From the NCBI GenBank assembly GCA_951799445.1, contig OX637297.1, forward strand, positions 9,176,001-9,240,000: a DNA stretch of 64,000 nucleotides. The letters are read 5' to 3'. This stretch comes from Pseudisothecium myosuroides. Its lineage: Eukaryota; Streptophyta; Bryopsida; Hypnales; Lembophyllaceae. Position 1 is the first letter of the stretch, and each line of letters opens with the position of its first letter. Made by a program: the position numbers and the translations under genes. Positions 59,345-64,000 of this stretch are shown here, piece by piece. The notes beneath the pieces are model-generated. The model was not told the origin of the DNA, searched no databases, and saw only the letters and a program-made list of their open reading frames with translations.

Positions 59345-61364
59345 TGAAGTTGGGGCCCGAACCAAAACCGCAGCGTTGAAGTGGACGCCCAAGTTGATAT
59401 GCGAGGTATGTTGGACAATGCCTTTACGGTAGAAGCTGACACTGAAGATTTGGAGGAGAGAGTGCGACAAGAGGTGGCAGACACCTTCATGGCCCGAATT
59501 CCGTGCACAAAGAATGTAACAAGGGTCCATAGGCACTAGAGTCCTAGTAATCACGACAGGAACGATGAGCCCACCCTAGTAGCTAGCGCCGACAATGTGC
59601 CAGAGGACCCCAACTTTGACCCGAGCTAGCTTGAAGAGGCAATTTAAGAACTATACAGCAATGCGAGGTGTACGAAATTGGCTGCCACCATCTTGATCAT
59701 GAACTTGTGCACAATGCATGGGGTAAGCAATAGCTTTGCCAATGAGTTGTTCACCATCTTGTACGATTACATTCTACCCGAGATAAATTCTTTGCCTAAG
59801 AATTTCTACGTAGCATGGTCACTGACACAAAAACTTGGACTTGCTTACAATTCCATACATGCTTGTGACAAATGATGCGTGTTGTTTCAAGGCGAGTACG
59901 CAGATGTAGTGTGGTCTCCTCACTGTAATGGGCCACGGTTTAGAGACAAACCACGCAAAAGGTTCCTGATGAAGGTGTTGAGACATTTTCCAATCATACC
60001 ACAATTGCAGAGAATGTTCTGAAGCCTTAGCATTTCGAAACTCATGTTGTGGCATTCAGAGAACAAGAGTGACCGTAACACTAAAGATGGACTTGTCCGT
60101 CATCCATGTGACTGAAAAGCATGGCGGCATTTTCATGAGAACATTGATCTAACTTTTGGGATTGACCTGCGTAATACTCACTTTGTCCTAGCCACAAATG
60201 GGGTGAACCGTTTTAAGCAGAATCGGTCCTCTTGGTTTACATGGCCCGTGCTGCTACTTAATTACAATTTGCGCCGTGGTTGAATACGAAGAACTTTTTT
60301 GTGTAGCTGGCTTTATTAATTCCGGGGAGACACTTCGTCACTTGTGAAGCCTTTGATGTCTATATGGAGCCTCTCGTGGAGGAGCTCTTGCAGTTGCGGG
60401 AAGGAATTGAAGCATATGATGTCACGAAGGATGTTGGTGCCAGGGCATTCAAATTATGGACAATGTTGATGTGGAGTATACATGATTTTTTGGGGTACGG
60501 CATGGTTGGAGACTTTTCTCATCAAGGATTTGCTGCTTGTTTGTGGTGTGGATCCAATCTGGGTGCTAAGCACTTGGTGGAGCTTGAAAAATGCACATTT
60601 GCTAGAACTAAGCGATGGCTACCACCCGACCACAGATATAGGTCAACGGAGATGAAAGATAATTTTGATGGCCAATTGAAGAATTGTGCAAAACCACCTA
60701 CATTGATCTTCGAAGAACAACTCCAGTATGCGGCCAAATATGAGGCCTAGAAGCGAGCTGCAAGTTGAGAAGCTGCAACGAAGGATCCATCCAAAGTGCA
60801 TGGATTGAAGCGCCTTTGCATCCTATATAGATTGTCATATTGAAAGGTATAAGTTATCCAAGTCTGCCTTAATTGTGAAGCAAGCGCGTCTATTAGGAAA
60901 CTCTTGTAGATGTGAACGCCCAAAAGCAAGGAGGACTTCCGAAAGGAGGGGGGTTCCTTGACAGTCTTGAATTTGTTTGTCCGATTTTGTGGTTGTTGTT
61001 GGCGTAGGTGGTGAAGCCCACATTCATGTTTGCAAATGCAAAAGAAAGGTCCCACCGTAAACCAGCCATGAGTCATTTTGAAGTCAGAAGTCAGTTACTA
61101 CAAGTAACGGCAACTCCCATATGATTGATGCAAGCACACACCAAAGTCATTCTATAGTTGCAACTCAGTTGGTCCCCATTTCCATGTCAGCGTTGTAGTG
61201 GTTGCAGGTTACACAAGAATTGTGCATTGTATTAATCCTTGCCATTGTAAACGATTTGCGTACAATATTTACTCATTAGGTACACACTAGATGTCATGCA
61301 TTGCAAAATGAACTTGGCAAAGAACTTCTTGAAGACCATTGCTGGCAAGAAGGATATAGTGAAA
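59345..61364 (+). pseudogene. CACTA tnp2, central transposase domain, many stops
   Basis: The frame reads VDMRGMLDNAFTVEADTEDL, then stops, LEEAI, LYSNARCTKLAATILIMNLC, NELFTILYDYILPEINSLPK, YNSIHACDK, TGA, CVLFQGEYAD. Later come VLATNGVNRFKQNRSSWFTW and PVLLLNYNL, and then MEPLVEELLQLREGIEAYDV, LWTMLMWSIHDFLGYGMVGD and FAACLWCGSN, and finally DVMHCKMNLAKNFLKTIAG up to the MITE. This is the tnp2 (Transposase_21) order. TAG, TAA and TGA stops all occur. Confidence 0.8.
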
Positions 61365-62125
61365 GGGTACAAGCATGCTTGGGGTACCCCATAAACGCCG
61401 TCACACAATAAAATGCAGTGAAGTTCATTTCTTTAATGTAGATTAGGTTATACTTTTATTGTAGAAACTTAGTTTTAATACAAATTTACTTGCTTTAAGT
61501 AGAATACAATAGGAAATCATCCAAAACAATTTGCCTTTAATTTATTAACATTGTTACTATGATTCCTGAAGCCCCATTCAGGACTCTCTCACAATGCCCA
61601 TTTTTCATTCAGGAATCAAAAAGAAATGTAAATATTTAGTATAAAGTGTTTTCAAATCACTTTATTGGTTTATGATGTTTTAATAACCAGTTGTAGAAAT
61701 CTATAACTTGATATGGGATATTTAACTATTTTTTAATATTTTTCAAATCATCTTAAATATAACAAGGAGGGGCTACGTTCAAAAGGAATCCAAAATTTGA
61801 GATTCTTTTGGATTTCATAATTAAAACATGAAAAGTAAGTTGCAAAGTAGTGAATAGGCAAAAAATCATGGTAAAATTCTTATATATTCATGTCTATATT
61901 CCATTGATATGATATCAGCTACTAAATCCTAACAAGTATGAAAATTAAAAATTAAAGATTTAGTAGGTTTTGATTCATAAAAATGATTTGAATATATGTG
62001 TTCTAACAATAATTAATGTTTTTCAAAAAATCCTTTAATTTTTATTTATAAAATAGGCTAATTGAAAATTATTTCATTCCTATTCCTTGGTTCCTGACTG
62101 GGGTACCCCAAGCATGCTTGTACCC
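61365..62125. mobile_element. 761-bp MITE in a tnp2 codon; GGGTACAAGCATGCTT termini; GAAA duplication
   Basis: Terminal inverted repeats of 26 bp are identical; each begins GGGTACAAGCATGCTTGGGG and contains two perfect 10-bp palindromes, AAGCATGCTT and GGGGTACCCC. GAAA flanks both ends. Deleting the element and one GAAA joins GATATAGTGAAA to GTGAGGTGTGAC and restores the tnp2 frame (DIVK-VRCD). The interior is AT-rich and non-coding. Confidence 0.92.
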
Positions 62126-62935
62126 GAAAGTGAGGTGTGACTTGCAAAGGCGGAATATGCGTCTGCACCTATAGTTGACTCCACATCCACGAAACAATAC
62201 GAAGATGGTGAAACCAGCAACGCTTTAAGTACTATCTGATGCGGAATTCCAAACCTTTGTTAGCTGCATAGAATCTCTAAAGACACCCACAGGCTACTCA
62301 TCAGACTTGGGGAAGCATTTATGGAAGAAAAACTTTGGCGGACTAAAGTCACACGATTACTACGTCTTAATGCAACCAATACTGCCACTGGCACTACGGG
62401 ATTTGATGCAATTAGGCCCAAGGATGGCTATCATGCAAATGAACAAGGTTTTTCGTAGAATATGCACAAAAGTGTACAATCCCGTTGATTTCCAATCACT
62501 TGAAGCTGATGTGGCGAAGAGCACGGCTTTGTTGGAGATGGAGTTCCCCCCCTCATTCTTTGACATCATGATGCATCACCCATACCATTTAGTGCAGGAG
62601 TTAGATCTTTGTGGACCAATGAATGCGAGGTGGATGTACCCAATTGAACGGTACATGAAAACCTTAAAGGGCCATGTCAGGAATATGGCAAGGCCTGAGG
62701 CGTGCATGGCTGAGGGATACCTCAAGGATGAATGCATTGGATTCATGACCGAGTACCTTCAAATCTTCGATGTGACAGAAAGGCGTGTATGGGACGCGGA
62801 TGAAGAGTATGGCAATGCAAAGGAGGTGCTACAGGGCAGAGGCAAACCATATGTGATGACTCCAGCACTACGGGACATAGCCCATCAATATGTTTTGTCA
62901 AACATATCATGTCTACAACAATACTATGCATAAGT
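62126..62935 (+). pseudogene. CACTA tnp2, C-terminal DUF4218 region
   Basis: After the MITE the frame reads VRCDLQRRNMRLHL, two stops, VLSDAEFQTFVSCIESLKTP and, from 62307, an uninterrupted 208 codons: GLKSHDYYVLMQPILPLALR, FPPSFFDIMMHHPYHLVQEL, CGPMNARWMYPIERYMKTLK and the VRNMARPEACMAEGYLKDEC block, ending at TAA. These are the DUF4218 hallmarks (KSHDxH, HLxxHL, R-W-M-Y-P-x-E-R-Y, PEGSIAEGY). The conserved SHDCH reads SHDYY here. Confidence 0.85.
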
Positions 62936-63059
62936 GCCTCTTGAACCTTCGTTCTATTCAGTAGTGGGAAAATACAAGGAGGAGGCATGCCTAAGTATAT
63001 TAGGTCTGCATTTCAAATGTCCGAAACTCTGAGCTTGAAAGCGAGGCACCCATAATAGA

Positions 63060-63907
63060 GGAGCTGGTCAGTTGCGGTGCGGCAGTTGTGTAGGAGTTGC
63101 CTTCCAGTCAATTTTTAAGCCGTCCAACACCATAGAAGTGAAATGCAACTGCCGAATGACTTGTATGAGTGAAAAGAAAGTCATTTCCTAGTGGGGGAGC
63201 AGGAAGAAGTCTATTGAAGCCGTGTATTTGATATGTCATGCAACTTCGTCCATGTTTCAAGGTTTTGAGTGGAAGCTGTCGTACTAATTAACACATGCAA
63301 GAATTGGAAGATTGAACGTGATCAGGATCCAAGCCTTCCACCATTTGAAGAGTTGGTGCCGAATACGATGCAGAACGCAACACTGGATGTGACATGATTG
63401 AAAACAAAGCTGAAGAGCTCTAGTGTATTGCAATCATACATGCATGTGTTAATTCATGTATTTTCATTGCGCCTATTGCCAGATTCAATAGCACATGACG
63501 CCTTCTAGTGACAGGCCATGGATGTTTGTAGTCTCTGACGCTTGTTTTTTCACAATTAGTTGAGTAGGAGTTTCCCAGTCATACCGCAATCATCCTCGGA
63601 GTCGCATACGGTCAACATGTAGTCGCTGCGCAACTGGTCTATGACTAAGTGCACTGGAATTCCAACCCTGTAAAGTTCACATAATGCCTTGAACGGCTTA
63701 CCTCACAAAAAAGCTACAGATGAACAGAGTCTTTGGTTGGTCTAGAAGCAATCTTCATCCTTCAGTCGTTTCTACAACTGCGCTGCAACTAATCTTCTGT
63801 CCCCATGATGTTGTCTATGCTATTATAGTGCTGTAGTCGCTGCGCAGTCATTTTGGACACTCAGTCATTGTTCAATTGGTTGTGAAAGGGCCCTTTTTTT
63901 TGTAGTG
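63060..63907. repeat. Right subterminal repeats of the CACTA element
   Basis: Motifs 'agtcatacc', 'ggagtcgca', 'gtagtcgctgcgcaac', 'gtagtcgctgcgcagtcatt' and 'ctcagtcattg' cluster in the last 350 bp, the same vocabulary as at the left end. The downstream DUF4216-type part of tnp2 is not recognisable. Confidence 0.65.
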
Positions 63908-64000
63908 AATGGTGAGAATGTTGTACTAAAAAATTAGTATCCTTTATTTTTATTTTTACTTGAAACAATTAAAAATTAAAAACAATAGACAACTTCATAT

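Larger units (their letters stand above)
43704..63907 (+). mobile_element. Full-length CACTA (En/Spm) transposon, 20.2 kb, with nested insertions
   Basis: The left end is CACTACAAGAATTTGGGC at 43704. The right end, reversed, is CACTACAAAAAAAAGGGC, ending at 63907. AAT precedes the left end (43701-43703) and follows the right end (63908-63910), the 3-bp duplication typical of CACTA. Both subterminal regions are rich in 'gtcatt', 'gtagtc' and 'gactac' words, in both orientations. Inside are tnp2 pieces on plus and TnpA-like and FCP1-like genes on minus. Without the nested elements (about 3.3, 4.0, 0.44 and 0.76 kb) the original transposon was roughly 11.7 kb, a normal size. Confidence 0.85.

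Noticed and set aside
59300..59345. A tRNA primer-binding site just after the R2b end (GGGGGCTC)
   Set aside because: The resemblance to a tRNA-Pro site covers only eight or nine bases and the R2a equivalent differs, so it was not annotated.

Overview
This is nuclear DNA of a plant. It is AT-rich, full of nested and decayed transposable elements (TEs), has TTTAGGG-type interstitial repeats, carries a remnant of the plant-specific DUF810/PATROL1 (MUNC13-like) gene family with GT-AG introns, and carries a plant-type CACTA (En/Spm) transposon. A DUF7869-type DDE protein and the wording of the tnp2 motifs make me think of a non-seed plant (bryophyte, lycophyte or fern). The species cannot be read from the sequence. 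I see no intact host gene, no tRNA or rRNA gene, no CRISPR array and no bacterial-style operon.

Layout. 1-3229: a TE with a coiled-coil 'gag-like' ORF on the minus strand (family F1, copy 1), abutting a truncated gene end (3233-3675). 4.4-6.3 kb: a degenerate minisatellite, a TTAA/CCCC-bounded MITE and telomere-like repeats. 6.3-11.7 kb: a DUF7869-type transposase-like gene preceded by about 23 TTATCTTCGA-type palindromes and one 129-bp near-perfect palindrome. 12.5-17.4 kb: three fragments of F1-like elements in alternating orientation. 17.8-18.7 kb: a second TTAA/CCCC element. 18.9-20.5 kb: a broken coiled-coil gene. 20.9-25.6 kb: a satellite of about 79 bp (roughly 48 units, with higher-order structure) bracketed by a duplicated GC-rich segment. 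25.7-29.5 kb: a non-coding repeat of about 3.8 kb (family R2, copy a). 29.6-32 kb: a third F1-like copy. 33.4-37.6 kb: gene remnants (an unknown fragment, a PATROL1-like gene, a DGQHR/ParB-like fragment) peppered with MITEs. 38.6-39.6 kb: a foldback element of about 1.06 kb. 41.2-42.5 kb: an unknown broken gene.

43704-63907 reads as one 20.2-kb CACTA transposon with CACTACAA termini and an AAT target duplication. Its genes are divergent: tnp2 on plus, interrupted three times; a TnpA/Ptta-like gene and an FCP1/NIF-phosphatase-like gene on minus. Nested inside it are F1 copy 4 (44940-48252), R2 copy b (about 55333-59331) and two MITEs (51140-51581 and 61365-62125). The second MITE sits in a tnp2 codon, and removing it with one 4-bp duplication restores the frame.

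Three patterns cut across the window. (1) Four elements have termini starting GGGT (one weakly), three of them with 4-bp A/T-rich target duplications (TATA, TAAA, GAAA). (2) Nearly all in-frame stops breaking the ORFs are TAG, with one direct CAG/TAG pair between homologous copies, as expected from decay of CHG-methylated DNA. (3) F1 copies keep a globular domain plus coiled coil without recognisable protease, reverse transcriptase or integrase. Everything here comes from reading the sequence; no database search was run.
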